The position numbers were made by a program, and so were the translations under genes. A stretch of DNA of 64,000 nt, taken from the NCBI GenBank assembly GCA_033764965.1, contig JANRIN010000090.1, positions 62,001 through 126,000 of the forward strand. Direction: 5' to 3'. The notes below the pieces were generated by a model. The model made no database searches and had not been told where the DNA came from. It saw only the letters and a program-made list of their open reading frames with translations. Each line of letters begins with the position of its first letter. The first letter of the stretch is position 1. The stretch comes from JSC-12 sp033764965. Lineage in GTDB: Bacteria; Cyanobacteriota; Cyanobacteriia; Leptolyngbyales; Leptolyngbyaceae. Shown here in pieces: positions 52,384 through 61,180 of this stretch.

Positions 52384-52606
52384 AAGTCCGTAGCGTCTAC
52401 CATTCCGCCATGCCCCCATGTGAACAGGCTTGGTATTTGCCAGAATTTACATCCTACCATTCCAGCACCACTTGAGAGATTTATGCAAGCTTATGGCGAT
52501 CAAAAATAATTGCGATTGTAAAAGTCGCGGATTGCAGGGGGCAGGGGATAAAATATCTGCATTGCTCTGGAAGGAGCACTCGTTAAGCAAGAATTATGTA
52601 GAAACT

Positions 52607-52819
52607 ATGCTTATTGCTCTTTTGTATCTGGTTTTAGCGGGAGCTTTTCTAGTCGTTATTCCAGCCGCTTTGTACTTCTACCTGAATCAGCGCTGGTATG
52701 TGGCAAGCTCTTTCGAACGAGGATTCATGTACTTCCTGGTCTTCTTCTTTTTCCCAGGTTTGCTGCTCCTGGCTCCGTTCTTAAACTTCCGTCCTCAGCG
52801 TCGTGAGATTCCCAATTAA
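52607..52819 (+). CDS. ndhL: NAD(P)H-quinone oxidoreductase subunit L
   Basis: A 70-residue subunit of the NDH-1 complex of thylakoid membranes. Two membrane helices (LIALLYLVLAGAFLVVIPAALYF and GFMYFLVFFFFPGLLLLAPFL) flank the conserved NQRWYVASSFERG. It serves cyclic electron flow, respiration and CO2 uptake. The start ATG at 52607 is set by family length. The stop TAA overlaps the ATG of the next gene by one base. The order ndhL, DUF3007, trpA is typical for cyanobacteria. Confidence 0.95.
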   Translation: MLIALLYLVLAGAFLVVIPAALYFYLNQRWYVASSFERGFMYFLVFFFFPGLLLLAPFLNFRPQRREIPN

Positions 52820-53139
52820 TGCGCCGGATTGACGTAGCTGGTATCGGTGTTGGTGTATTTGCTGCTGGCGGTTTGCTGTATCTGTTGTTTCAGGTTGCAG
52901 GACTGGAAGCCACTGATGCTGGAATTTGGACTCAAGCTCTGTTGGTGGCGGGGTTGGTTGGCTGGCTGTTTACCTACGGGGTTCGGGCAGTCAGTGGCTC
53001 CATGACTTATCATCAGCAGCGTCGAGACTATGAAGAGCAAGCTCTCCAGAAGCGTCTGGAAGAGCTAACTCCCGAAGAACTTGCAAAACTTCAGGCAGAA
53101 ATCGAAGCGGAGCAATCTACATCCCAGCCACCGAGTTAA
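52819..53139 (+). CDS. DUF3007 family membrane protein
   Basis: A 106-residue protein with two N-terminal hydrophobic helices (about 8-28 and 39-60) and a charged helical C-terminus (QRRDYEEQALQKRLEELTPEELAKLQAEIEAEQ). It matches the DUF3007 family, which is restricted to cyanobacteria and plastid-bearing plants and lies next to ndhL. It overlaps ndhL by one base and trpA starts four bases after its stop. Its role is unproven; the linkage suggests a part in NDH-1 assembly or a membrane complex (inference). Confidence 0.9.
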   Translation: MRRIDVAGIGVGVFAAGGLLYLLFQVAGLEATDAGIWTQALLVAGLVGWLFTYGVRAVSGSMTYHQQRRDYEEQALQKRLEELTPEELAKLQAEIEAEQSTSQPPS

Positions 53140-53143
53140 TTTC

Positions 53144-53953
53144 ATGAATCAAGTGACTTCTGTTTCCCAGTGCTTTGAGCAGCTACGGAGTCATGCCCGT
53201 TGTGCTTTGGTGCCTTTCATTACCGCTGGTGATCCGGATTTAGCAACAACTGAAAAAGCGTTGAGGCTGCTGGATCAGCAAGGAGCGGATTTGATTGAAT
53301 TGGGGGTGCCCTACTCCGATCCGTTGGCAGACGGTCCGGTGATTCAGGCAGCGGCGACCCGATCGCTGCAGAAAGGCACTCGCCTGGATGCTGTGTTGGA
53401 CGTGGTGCGGCGGGTTAGCCCAGAGATTCGGGCGCCGATCGTCCTGTTTACCTACTACAACCCCATCTTGAATCGAGGCGTTGAGCAATTTTTACAAGAG
53501 ATTGCAGCGGCGGGGGTGAAGGGATTAGTTGTCCCCGATTTGCCCCTGGAAGAAGCAGAAATTTTGCTCAATCCTGCCCGAACCTATGGCGTGGAATTGA
53601 CTCTGTTGGTGGCTCCAACGACTCCACCGGAACGAATTGCCGCGATCGCAGAACGGTCCCAAGGATTCATCTACCTGGTCAGCACAACCGGGGTGACAGG
53701 GATGCGAACCCAACTCGCCACACGGGTCAGGGATTTATTACTGGAATTACGTAACGTCACCGATAAACCGATTGGGGTGGGCTTTGGCATTTCGCAGCCA
53801 GAGCACGCCCGTCAGGTAATGGAATGGGGAGCCGATGCGGCGATCGTGGGTAGCGCCTTTGTTAAGCGTTTAGCAGACGGCACTCCGGAGCAAGGGTTGC
53901 AGGAACTTGCAGAATTTTGTCACAGCCTGAAAGTAGCGCTCACTCCCACTTAG
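53144..53953 (+). CDS. trpA: Tryptophan synthase alpha subunit
   Basis: A 269-residue TIM-barrel enzyme that cleaves indole-3-glycerol phosphate to indole and glyceraldehyde 3-phosphate. Catalytic E52 (DLIELGVPYSDPLADG) and D63 match the Glu/Asp pair of Salmonella TrpA. The phosphate-binding GVGFGIS and GAIVGSAFVK-like segments are present near the end. The start ATG at 53144 follows the DUF3007 stop. The frame is open upstream in the same strand to 53081, which overlaps DUF3007. trpB is not in the window, which is normal in cyanobacteria. Confidence 0.97.
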   Translation: MNQVTSVSQCFEQLRSHARCALVPFITAGDPDLATTEKALRLLDQQGADLIELGVPYSDPLADGPVIQAAATRSLQKGTRLDAVLDVVRRVSPEIRAPIVLFTYYNPILNRGVEQFLQEIAAAGVKGLVVPDLPLEEAEILLNPARTYGVELTLLVAPTTPPERIAAIAERSQGFIYLVSTTGVTGMRTQLATRVRDLLLELRNVTDKPIGVGFGISQPEHARQVMEWGADAAIVGSAFVKRLADGTPEQGLQELAEFCHSLKVALTPT

Positions 53954-54294
53954 CTCAATTGCACAAACTCCTTTTGGAGAATTGAGCTTGACTCTGTGAT
54001 AGCAGAGACGGTAGTTTAGCCTCTAACTGGTGTATCTACGCTTTACATTTGTGAGCCTAGAGGTTGTTGCTTCGGGTGTTTCTGTTTACTCAGCTTTAGC
54101 ACCGCGCTTTAAAAATTGATCTGTTAACTTTTGTTCCGTGTACTCACGTCTACTTCACACATAGACTGGGTTTTTCTATCTCACACACTCACGCTTTTCT
54201 TTTAGTGGCTCTATAAAGAGTAATCGCTTCTATTGCTGGTCTCGCCTGTATCAAGCTCCACACTGTAGACCCTTGAATACTTTTGAGCTTTTGG
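53954..54294. other. Intergenic region upstream of the surface operon
   Basis: About 340 bases. Just after trpA, AGCTCAATT (53952) and AATTGAGCT (ending 53988) form a 9-bp stem with an inner CTCC/GGAG pairing; no T-run follows, so it is only a weak terminator. The rest is T-rich with ACTCAC repeats and should hold the promoter of the operon beginning at 54295. Confidence 0.55.
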
Positions 54295-55254
54295 ATGAGT
54301 TCACCAACACCGTTGGGACTCAAACGCCTGCGTCGTGCTGTTTTTGCAGTTGTCGCGGGTGGATTGAGCCTGCATGGGCTTGCAGTTTATGCCCAAACGA
54401 TTATTCCAAATACCGCCACAGCGAACTTCCGCAGCACGCCGGGGGGACCGTTCCGAAACGTGCGCTCTAACACAGTCACCGTTCCTCTGGTGGCTGAACG
54501 ACTGGAAATCATCAAAGTTGGCGATCGCGGTGCGGCTGAGCCTGGCGATACTGTTATATACCGCCTGTTAGTCAAGAACTCCGGAAGCAGCACGTTAACC
54601 AATCTGGTTGTCACGGATACCCTGCCGTTAGGACTGCAATACGTCAATAATTCCGCCAAAGCGTCCCTGAGTACCGCAGGTAGCCCCGATGTGCCTGTCA
54701 ATATATCGGCTGGGGCGAATGGGCAGATCGTCACCTTTACCTATCCCTCCCTGGCTCCTCAGCAAACCTTGACGATCGTGTATGCCGCCCTGCTGACTCC
54801 AGATGCAGTACGCGGTTCTGGACGAAACTCAGCCGTTGCTCGCGCCCGGAACCCAGCAGGGGGTGAGGTGGTGAGTAATAGCTCGACTCATTTGCTGAGA
54901 ATTCGCCCTGGCATTCTGTCGGATTGCGGCACCATCCTTGGGCGTGTGTTTGTGGATAAGAACTTCGACGGTGAGCAACAGCCTGGAGAGCCTGGTGTTC
55001 CCAATGCTGTCGTGTTCATGGACGATGGCAACCGGATCACAACGGATGCCGAAGGGTTGTTCTCCTTGCCCTACGCGATCGCGGGTCAGCGCACTGGCAC
55101 CTTGGATTTGACCAGTTTACCGGGATATACGTTAGCGCCCAATCTGTACCGGATTGAGAACAATGCGCCATCTCGTTTGGTGCGGTTAGCTCCTGGCGGT
55201 ATGGCTCGTATGAACTTTGCAGTGACACCGAGCTTTAGGGAGGGTCGGCAGTAG
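54295..55254 (+). CDS. DUF11 / SdrD B-like secreted protein
   Basis: A 319-residue exported protein. Residues about 10-34 are a signal peptide (AVFAVVAGGLSLHGLAVYAQ). A DUF11 domain follows at about 70-180 (AEPGDTVIYRLLVKNSG, VVTDTLPLGLQYV), and an SdrD B-like carboxypeptidase-regulatory-type repeat at about 205-310 (GRVFVDKNFDGEQQPGEPGVPNA and TTDAEGLFSLP). The DUF11 and SdrD modules are extracellular beta-sandwiches of adhesins and outer-membrane proteins. The start is the ATG at 54295; a TTG at 54283 is possible. The stop is one base before the next gene. Confidence 0.85.
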   Translation: MSSPTPLGLKRLRRAVFAVVAGGLSLHGLAVYAQTIIPNTATANFRSTPGGPFRNVRSNTVTVPLVAERLEIIKVGDRGAAEPGDTVIYRLLVKNSGSSTLTNLVVTDTLPLGLQYVNNSAKASLSTAGSPDVPVNISAGANGQIVTFTYPSLAPQQTLTIVYAALLTPDAVRGSGRNSAVARARNPAGGEVVSNSSTHLLRIRPGILSDCGTILGRVFVDKNFDGEQQPGEPGVPNAVVFMDDGNRITTDAEGLFSLPYAIAGQRTGTLDLTSLPGYTLAPNLYRIENNAPSRLVRLAPGGMARMNFAVTPSFREGRQ

Positions 55255-55255
55255 T

Positions 55256-58200
55256 ATGCGGACATATTTCATCGCTCAGTTGAGCTTCTTAACCACCTTA
55301 TTGGGGATGCTAGCGGTTGCCGCCAGTGCCAACGATGGTGCCCCTAAACTGGATGCGATTTCTAGTTCTAGCCTCATCCAAGTTGACGATCGCCCAAACA
55401 TTCCTGCACTTGAACCCGTTCTGGCACAAGCTAGTCCACCTGCGGCAACAGAGGTTCAAATTCTCAGTCCTAAAGCATCTGTAACATCTCAACCGTTCAC
55501 AGATTTCATTGTCCAATATGCGACTGGGGCAACGGTTCAGGTGTTAGTGAATGGACAGGCGATCGCCCCCACCACTGCTACCCAAAAGCAAGATGATCCT
55601 GCCACTAACCAGACGCGCCAGGTGTGGTATCGCATTCCGCTGCGTTCTGGAGAAAATATCCTAACCGTCCAGGCTGCGGGAGCCTCTCCTGTGAACGTAA
55701 TGATAACAGTGAAGGAAACGGCTGCCAAAATTGAGTTTTTACCCTTCAAAGAGCCTCGTGTGCCAGCGGATGGGCGATCGGCGCTGACTGTGGAAGGGCA
55801 AATTTTGGACGAAGCGGGACAGGTCGTACCGAAGGATGCAGTTGTCACTCTGACGGCAAGTTCGGGCAAATTTGTGGGAGCCGATTACGACAAGGAGCGT
55901 CCTGGTTTCCAGGTTTTGGCAAAACAGGGCAAATTCCGGGCACCCTTACAATCCAGCCTCGATCCCCAAGTGGTGCGAATTCGGGCAGCGGTCGATCGGC
56001 ACGAGTTAGTCACCCAGGAGGAGGTCAAGCGCCCCACCCTCACTCCTCCCACCTCGATTAATCCGGTACAACCCGCCAGCAACCTACCGTACCCGCCCAG
56101 CAACCAGCCCTCCTTCATTACACCCAGTCCCTACGACAAAACCCTGGAAAGTTATACGCAAGTGGAATTCATCACCAACTTGCGTCCCTGGATTGTGTCG
56201 GGGCAAGCAAATTTGCGCTTTGGACAGGCAGGCTTAGATTTCTACAACAGTTTTCAAGATTATCTGCGTCCCAGCTTGCTGGATCAGGGCTATCGGGTTG
56301 ATTTCAGTACCGCCGCCTTTGCTCAAGGACGGATTGGCGAGTGGCTCTTTACTGGCGCATTCAACAACCAGCGTCCTTTGAATGAAGACTGTACGGGAGC
56401 GACTCGCCTATTTCGGGATGCCCAATTCTGCGATCAGGTCTATCCCACCTTTGGCGACAGTTCCACGGTTGATTACCTGACTCCTTCTATTGACAGCGTT
56501 TATTTCAAACTGGAACGGACTTCCCCCGTATTCGGTGCTGGCACAGATTATGCCATGTGGGGCGATTACACCACGCGCGAGTTTGCCCGATCGTCCCAGT
56601 TCTACACAGCGACCACCCGCCAACTCCACGGATTTAAAGCGAACTACAACCTGGGCGACCTGCAAGTAACGATGGCGTATGCCAACAATGTCAGCGGGTT
56701 CCAGCGAGACACGATCGCCCCTAATGGCACCAGCGGCTACTACATTCTGTCGCGCCGCTTGGTGATTGCAGGGAGCGAAAACATCTTCCTGGAAACCGAA
56801 GAATTGTTACGTCCCGGCACCGTTGTCGAGCGAAAAGCCCTGTATCGCGGGGTGGATTACGAAATTGACTATGATCGCGGGGCAATTTTATTTCGCCGTA
56901 ACATCAATGCTTTGGAGTTCGACCCCTACGGGCGATCCCTGCGTCGGCAAATCGTCGCGACCTATCAGTACGATGGTTTGGGTGATGCAGGCAAACTTTA
57001 CGCCGGACGAGTGCAGTACAACTTCTCCCGCGAACTGGGGCGGGAGATCTGGGCTGGATTTACCTACCTGCGGGAAGACCAGGGTGCCCAACAGCTAGAA
57101 GTCTACGGTGGCGATTTACTCGTCTCATTAGGGAAAGATGCTCAGTTGGTGGGAGAGGTTGCCCGATCGAATTACGACTCCATCTTCCGGGGTAACATTG
57201 GCGGCAATGCGTATCGATTTGAACTGACTGGGACGATTATCCCTGGCTTGTTTGGACGCGGCTACTACCGTTCCGTGGAAGCTGGATTTACCAACAATGC
57301 CACGACCAGCTTCACCCCCGGACAAACTCGCTACGGAGCCGAGTTGACGGCACGAGTGACTCCCACCACGCAAGCCACGGTGCAATTCGATCGCGAGGTG
57401 AACTTTGGCATTGCTCCTGCGGTACGGGGAATTACGGCGGTTAGCACGGCAGGCTTTGGGGATTTGTTCAGTCCCACCAACGAACCCATCCCTGGTAGCC
57501 AGGTGGACAACAGCCAGACCATTTTCAAGGCAGGGATTAATCAAAAAATTGGTCCGGTGGAGTTGGGCTTAGATTACGTGCGCCGATCACGGCAAGATCG
57601 CATCTTTCCGGGTCAGCTAGAGGCAGACAGCAATCAGATTGTGTCCCGCCTCAACTATGCCATTCTGAAAAATTTGATTTTCCGAGTGCAGGATGAGCGC
57701 AACCTGGGTAAGACCCCTGATCCGCTCTACCCCAGCCGCACCACTGTTGGCTTGGATTGGCTGGTTTCGCCAGATGTCACCCTGCGAGTTGCCCAACAAT
57801 TTTTGGATAACACCAGCCAGGTCGGCACCAACTCCTTCACCAGCTTCGACATCATCAGCGATCGGCGGTTGACGGAAGATACAACCTTCACCAGCCGCTA
57901 CTCCATCATCAATGGGGTGAATGGTTGGTCGAGCCAATCAGCACTGGGACTCAACCACCGCATCCGTCTGGCTCCGGGTTTGCGCCTGAATTTGGGCTAC
58001 GAACGGGTTGCGGCTGATTTGTTTGCCTACACCAACGCTGGACAGCAGTTCGCCCAACCCCTGGCATCGGGACAAAGCGCCGCCGCTCTGGGTTTATCTG
58101 CCTACACCAGCTACGCGATCGGGCTAGACTACACCGACAATCCCAACTTCAAAGCCAACGGACGGTTTGAGTATCGGGATGGGGAAGATAGCGGCGATAC

Positions 58201-58999
58201 GATGGTGATTTCGGCATCAGCGGCGGGCAAGCTCTCCCCTGCCCTCACGGCGTTGGGACGCTACCAGCAAGGTAACTTTGCTAACCAATTGTTGGTCGAT
58301 TCTGGTTTAGCCGATACCATCAACCTGAAAGTGGGGTTGGCATACCGCAACCCGATCGACGATAAGTTCAACGCCCTGTTGCGATACGAATATCGACAAA
58401 ACCCCTCCACCACGCCAGATACGATTCTGCTCGGTAGCGGCACTGGCTCGGATGTGCATTTGTTTGCCCTGGAAGCCCTGTATGCACCGAACTTCCGCTG
58501 GGAGTTCTACGGCAAGTTTGCCCTGCGGAGTACGCGATCGTATCTGGCACGCGATTTGCTGGGCACCAATGCCATTACTCTGGGGCAACTCCGCACGACG
58601 TATCGGTTTGGCTTTCGCTGGGATGCCGCCGCGGAAGTCCGGTGGATCAGCCAATCCGTGGTGGATTTTGATGAGGTGGGCTTGGCAGCGGAGTTGGGCT
58701 ATTACCTCAACCCCAACTTGCGAATCGCCCTGGGCTACAACTTCGGCAGCGCCAACGATCGCGACCTGAGCCGCACCAAAGACGGCGTTTACGTCACCTT
58801 ATCGCTGAAACTCGACCAGCTATTTAGCGGGTTTGGGGTGCAGTTGCCCGATCGTAAAGTTGCCCCGCCCCAGCAGCAAGAATCGCTGATTCAACCCGTG
58901 GTGAGCCAGCCATCACCCCCCACGGGAGTCCTCCCCCCACCATCCACTGCACAAACGGCTGTGCCAGCCCAACCCGCATCTGAGGGCATCGCGCAATGA
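55256..58999 (+). CDS. Outer-membrane beta-barrel protein with N-terminal Ig-like domains
   Basis: A 1247-residue protein. After a signal peptide (about 1-26), two Ig-like domains are seen: about 60-160 (QILSPKASVTSQPFTDFIVQYATGATVQVLVNGQ) and about 165-260, the second Big_1-like with VPADGRSALTVEGQILDEAGQ. A Pro-rich linker (about 265-300) leads to a large barrel (about 310-1200) of alternating aromatic strands, for example YRVDFSTAAFAQGRIG and LTVTMAYANN-like segments. The barrel ends VTLSLKLDQLF and a Pro/Gln-rich tail of about 45 residues follows. Overlap of ATGA with the next gene shows one operon. Confidence 0.85.
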   Translation: MRTYFIAQLSFLTTLLGMLAVAASANDGAPKLDAISSSSLIQVDDRPNIPALEPVLAQASPPAATEVQILSPKASVTSQPFTDFIVQYATGATVQVLVNGQAIAPTTATQKQDDPATNQTRQVWYRIPLRSGENILTVQAAGASPVNVMITVKETAAKIEFLPFKEPRVPADGRSALTVEGQILDEAGQVVPKDAVVTLTASSGKFVGADYDKERPGFQVLAKQGKFRAPLQSSLDPQVVRIRAAVDRHELVTQEEVKRPTLTPPTSINPVQPASNLPYPPSNQPSFITPSPYDKTLESYTQVEFITNLRPWIVSGQANLRFGQAGLDFYNSFQDYLRPSLLDQGYRVDFSTAAFAQGRIGEWLFTGAFNNQRPLNEDCTGATRLFRDAQFCDQVYPTFGDSSTVDYLTPSIDSVYFKLERTSPVFGAGTDYAMWGDYTTREFARSSQFYTATTRQLHGFKANYNLGDLQVTMAYANNVSGFQRDTIAPNGTSGYYILSRRLVIAGSENIFLETEELLRPGTVVERKALYRGVDYEIDYDRGAILFRRNINALEFDPYGRSLRRQIVATYQYDGLGDAGKLYAGRVQYNFSRELGREIWAGFTYLREDQGAQQLEVYGGDLLVSLGKDAQLVGEVARSNYDSIFRGNIGGNAYRFELTGTIIPGLFGRGYYRSVEAGFTNNATTSFTPGQTRYGAELTARVTPTTQATVQFDREVNFGIAPAVRGITAVSTAGFGDLFSPTNEPIPGSQVDNSQTIFKAGINQKIGPVELGLDYVRRSRQDRIFPGQLEADSNQIVSRLNYAILKNLIFRVQDERNLGKTPDPLYPSRTTVGLDWLVSPDVTLRVAQQFLDNTSQVGTNSFTSFDIISDRRLTEDTTFTSRYSIINGVNGWSSQSALGLNHRIRLAPGLRLNLGYERVAADLFAYTNAGQQFAQPLASGQSAAALGLSAYTSYAIGLDYTDNPNFKANGRFEYRDGEDSGDTMVISASAAGKLSPALTALGRYQQGNFANQLLVDSGLADTINLKVGLAYRNPIDDKFNALLRYEYRQNPSTTPDTILLGSGTGSDVHLFALEALYAPNFRWEFYGKFALRSTRSYLARDLLGTNAITLGQLRTTYRFGFRWDAAAEVRWISQSVVDFDEVGLAAELGYYLNPNLRIALGYNFGSANDRDLSRTKDGVYVTLSLKLDQLFSGFGVQLPDRKVAPPQQQESLIQPVVSQPSPPTGVLPPPSTAQTAVPAQPASEGIAQ

Positions 59000-61104
59000 A
59001 CCAGACCCATTTGTTGTTTTCCACTTCTCTGATGTTGCTGGGCGCTGTTCCCAGCGTTTTAGCAGACCCACTGCCTGTTGCCAACCCTCCGGCTCAACCC
59101 TCGCGCCTGATTGTAAACAGCAATCAAGATGTTATCCAACCCGATACCGTCTTGACCTTGCGGGAGGCAATTTCCGTTGTGAATGGCTCCCTGCCTCTGG
59201 ACAAACTCTCGGATGCGGAAAGAGGGCAAATCAGTCCTGCCAGTCGGTTCACGATCGACTTCAACTTGCCAGACGGGCAAACCACGATTCAATTAGTGGA
59301 GCCATTGCCAGCCCTGAAAGTACCTGGAATAGCTATCGATGGCACCACCCAACCCGGTTACAGGGGCGATCGTTCTGCCATTACCGAGATCGCGATGCCA
59401 ATTCCGATCGTTGCCCTGACTCCAGCCGAGGGGAAAGAGGTCTTTCGGGGATTGAGCATCGAAGCCGACAACATCACGATTCGGGGACTGAGCCTCTACG
59501 GGTTCACCTCCAATCATCAAAATACTGCCAGCACTCCCCCAGCGGATATTTTCATTGCCCATCCCTTTGCTCCGCCGGACATCCGCAAACATCCCACCCC
59601 TGCCAATTTTTCGCCTTTCTACGCCGACGACACCCCCTCCCGCCGCACCGTAATCGAGAACAACTGGATTGGGATTCCGCCCTCTGCGGATGGTTCCGCC
59701 CGCACTCAAGGAGACCGTTCTGCCTTTGGCGTGTCGGTATTCAACGGAGAGAACGCTGTTATTCGCCGCAACTGGATTGCCGATCACGACGGCAGCGCTA
59801 TCATCACCTCCGTCAACGCGGAGAAATTGGAAGTGACCGAGAACGTGATTTTGGGCAACGGGTTAGCGGGAATGCCGGATGCGATTCGGTTAGAAGGAGA
59901 AATTGACCAGGCGCAGATTAGCGGCAACTTGATTTGCGGTAACGACGGCAGTGGCGTTTATTTATTCAAGCCTGCTGGAGCCGTGGAGATTCGCGATAAC
60001 CAGATTACCTACAACGGGCGACGCTTCCGACGGGCAGCAGTCTATTTGATGGGAGACAATCACACCGTTCGCAACAACCAGATTAGCTACCAGGCAGGTC
60101 CGGGGGTGGTGGTGGCAGCTTACCCTCACAGCCAACGATCGCAAATTCTCGCCAACCGCTTCCTGGGATTGGAAGGACTGAGTATTGATCTGGTGACGCA
60201 GCAGAATGTGGGCGTGTTTGATTATCAGCGGGGCGACGGACCGAATCCCGAACGCAACAGCTTTTTCCGCCGCCTGGAAACGGGGAATGGAGCGATCGAT
60301 GCGCCTCAGTTCACCACCCAAGAGTTTGTTGCCCTGGGAAAATCTGCCACTAATCCCGATCAGGTGGCTGGAGTGGATGTGTCTGGTAAGGCTGAACCTG
60401 GCTCCAAAGTAGAACTTTATCGCGTCGTGGGGAATGATTTGGGATACGGTGCCCTGAATCTTCCCATTGCCACGGTTGATGCCAATGACAAGGGTGAGTT
60501 TTCCACCACGTTGACCGAATTGAAAGTCGGGGATCAGATTAGCGCGATCGCGACTCATCCCCTTTATGGCACCTCCGAACCTGCCCCGAATGTCAGTATT
60601 CGCGCGATCGATGGGTCTCAGGCAGATGCTCCCGCCAGCCAACCCCCGACCTCGCCCCCTCGCTGTGTCACCAGTGCGCCACCTCCCGTGGAGCCACCCC
60701 CGACAGAACCGATCATTTTGAAAGTGCCGAAGAATGTTCACTTCGCATTTGACAAAGACTTCATCAGCCCTGCAACGGCTGAGGTGCTCGACAAAGTTGC
60801 CACGGTGCTGAAAGACAATCCCAATATCTTGGTGGATATTCAGGGACACACCGACCCCCGTGGGTCTGATGCCTACAACCTGGATTTGGGTGCTCGCCGC
60901 GCCCGCAGTGTCCGTAACTACTTGTTGCGCCAGGGCATTGCCAATGAGCGGATGACCATTCGCAGCTTTGGCAAACGACAGCGGGCAACGGATGGTGACA
61001 CGAAGCTGGATTTTGCCCGCGATCGGCGAGTGATACTCGATTACAAAGACGCTCGCAACATCACAATCATTATTCAGGAGGAAGATTTACAGATCGAGCG
61101 TTAA
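58996..61104 (+). CDS. Beta-helix protein with C-terminal OmpA peptidoglycan-binding domain
   Basis: A 702-residue exported protein. Residues 1-23 are a signal peptide. A CSLREA-like segment (LTLREAISVVNG) and a right-handed parallel beta-helix cover about 40-430 (repeated NNWIG, NAVIRRNWI, NLICGNDGSG, NHTVRNNQI coils). A Pro-rich linker (about 540-575) precedes the OmpA domain (about 590-700): HFAFDKDFISPATAEVLDKVA and DIQGHTDPRGSDAYNLDLGARRARSVRNYL, with the peptidoglycan-binding Asp/Arg. It should link outer surface and cell wall. It overlaps the barrel gene by four bases. Confidence 0.9.
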   Translation: MNQTHLLFSTSLMLLGAVPSVLADPLPVANPPAQPSRLIVNSNQDVIQPDTVLTLREAISVVNGSLPLDKLSDAERGQISPASRFTIDFNLPDGQTTIQLVEPLPALKVPGIAIDGTTQPGYRGDRSAITEIAMPIPIVALTPAEGKEVFRGLSIEADNITIRGLSLYGFTSNHQNTASTPPADIFIAHPFAPPDIRKHPTPANFSPFYADDTPSRRTVIENNWIGIPPSADGSARTQGDRSAFGVSVFNGENAVIRRNWIADHDGSAIITSVNAEKLEVTENVILGNGLAGMPDAIRLEGEIDQAQISGNLICGNDGSGVYLFKPAGAVEIRDNQITYNGRRFRRAAVYLMGDNHTVRNNQISYQAGPGVVVAAYPHSQRSQILANRFLGLEGLSIDLVTQQNVGVFDYQRGDGPNPERNSFFRRLETGNGAIDAPQFTTQEFVALGKSATNPDQVAGVDVSGKAEPGSKVELYRVVGNDLGYGALNLPIATVDANDKGEFSTTLTELKVGDQISAIATHPLYGTSEPAPNVSIRAIDGSQADAPASQPPTSPPRCVTSAPPPVEPPPTEPIILKVPKNVHFAFDKDFISPATAEVLDKVATVLKDNPNILVDIQGHTDPRGSDAYNLDLGARRARSVRNYLLRQGIANERMTIRSFGKRQRATDGDTKLDFARDRRVILDYKDARNITIIIQEEDLQIER

Positions 61105-61180
61105 CCTGCAATCTCGCCCTGATCCAATGCCTTCCCTCTCAAATTGCCCCAATCTGTTTACTTTCCTCCCCTGAAATCGC

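Larger units (their letters stand above)
51996..52417 (-). tRNA. trnL: tRNA-Leu(UAA) interrupted by a group I intron
   Basis: The 5' exon (52384-52417) is GGGGGCATGGCGGAATGGTA, then GACGCTACGGACTT. The 3' exon (51996-52044) runs from AAAATCCGTT to the acceptor end TGCCCCCA. The acceptor arms GGGGGCA/TGCCCCC pair, the long variable arm and the T-arm GGTTCAAGT are present, and the anticodon is U|AA with the intron after U34. CCA is not encoded. This is the classic position of the cyanobacterial and plastid trnL intron. Confidence 0.96.

Noticed and set aside
59962..60849. 295-codon - strand frame inside the beta-helix/OmpA gene
   Set aside because: It is antisense to strong OmpA and beta-helix motifs; its composition is that of a shadow frame.
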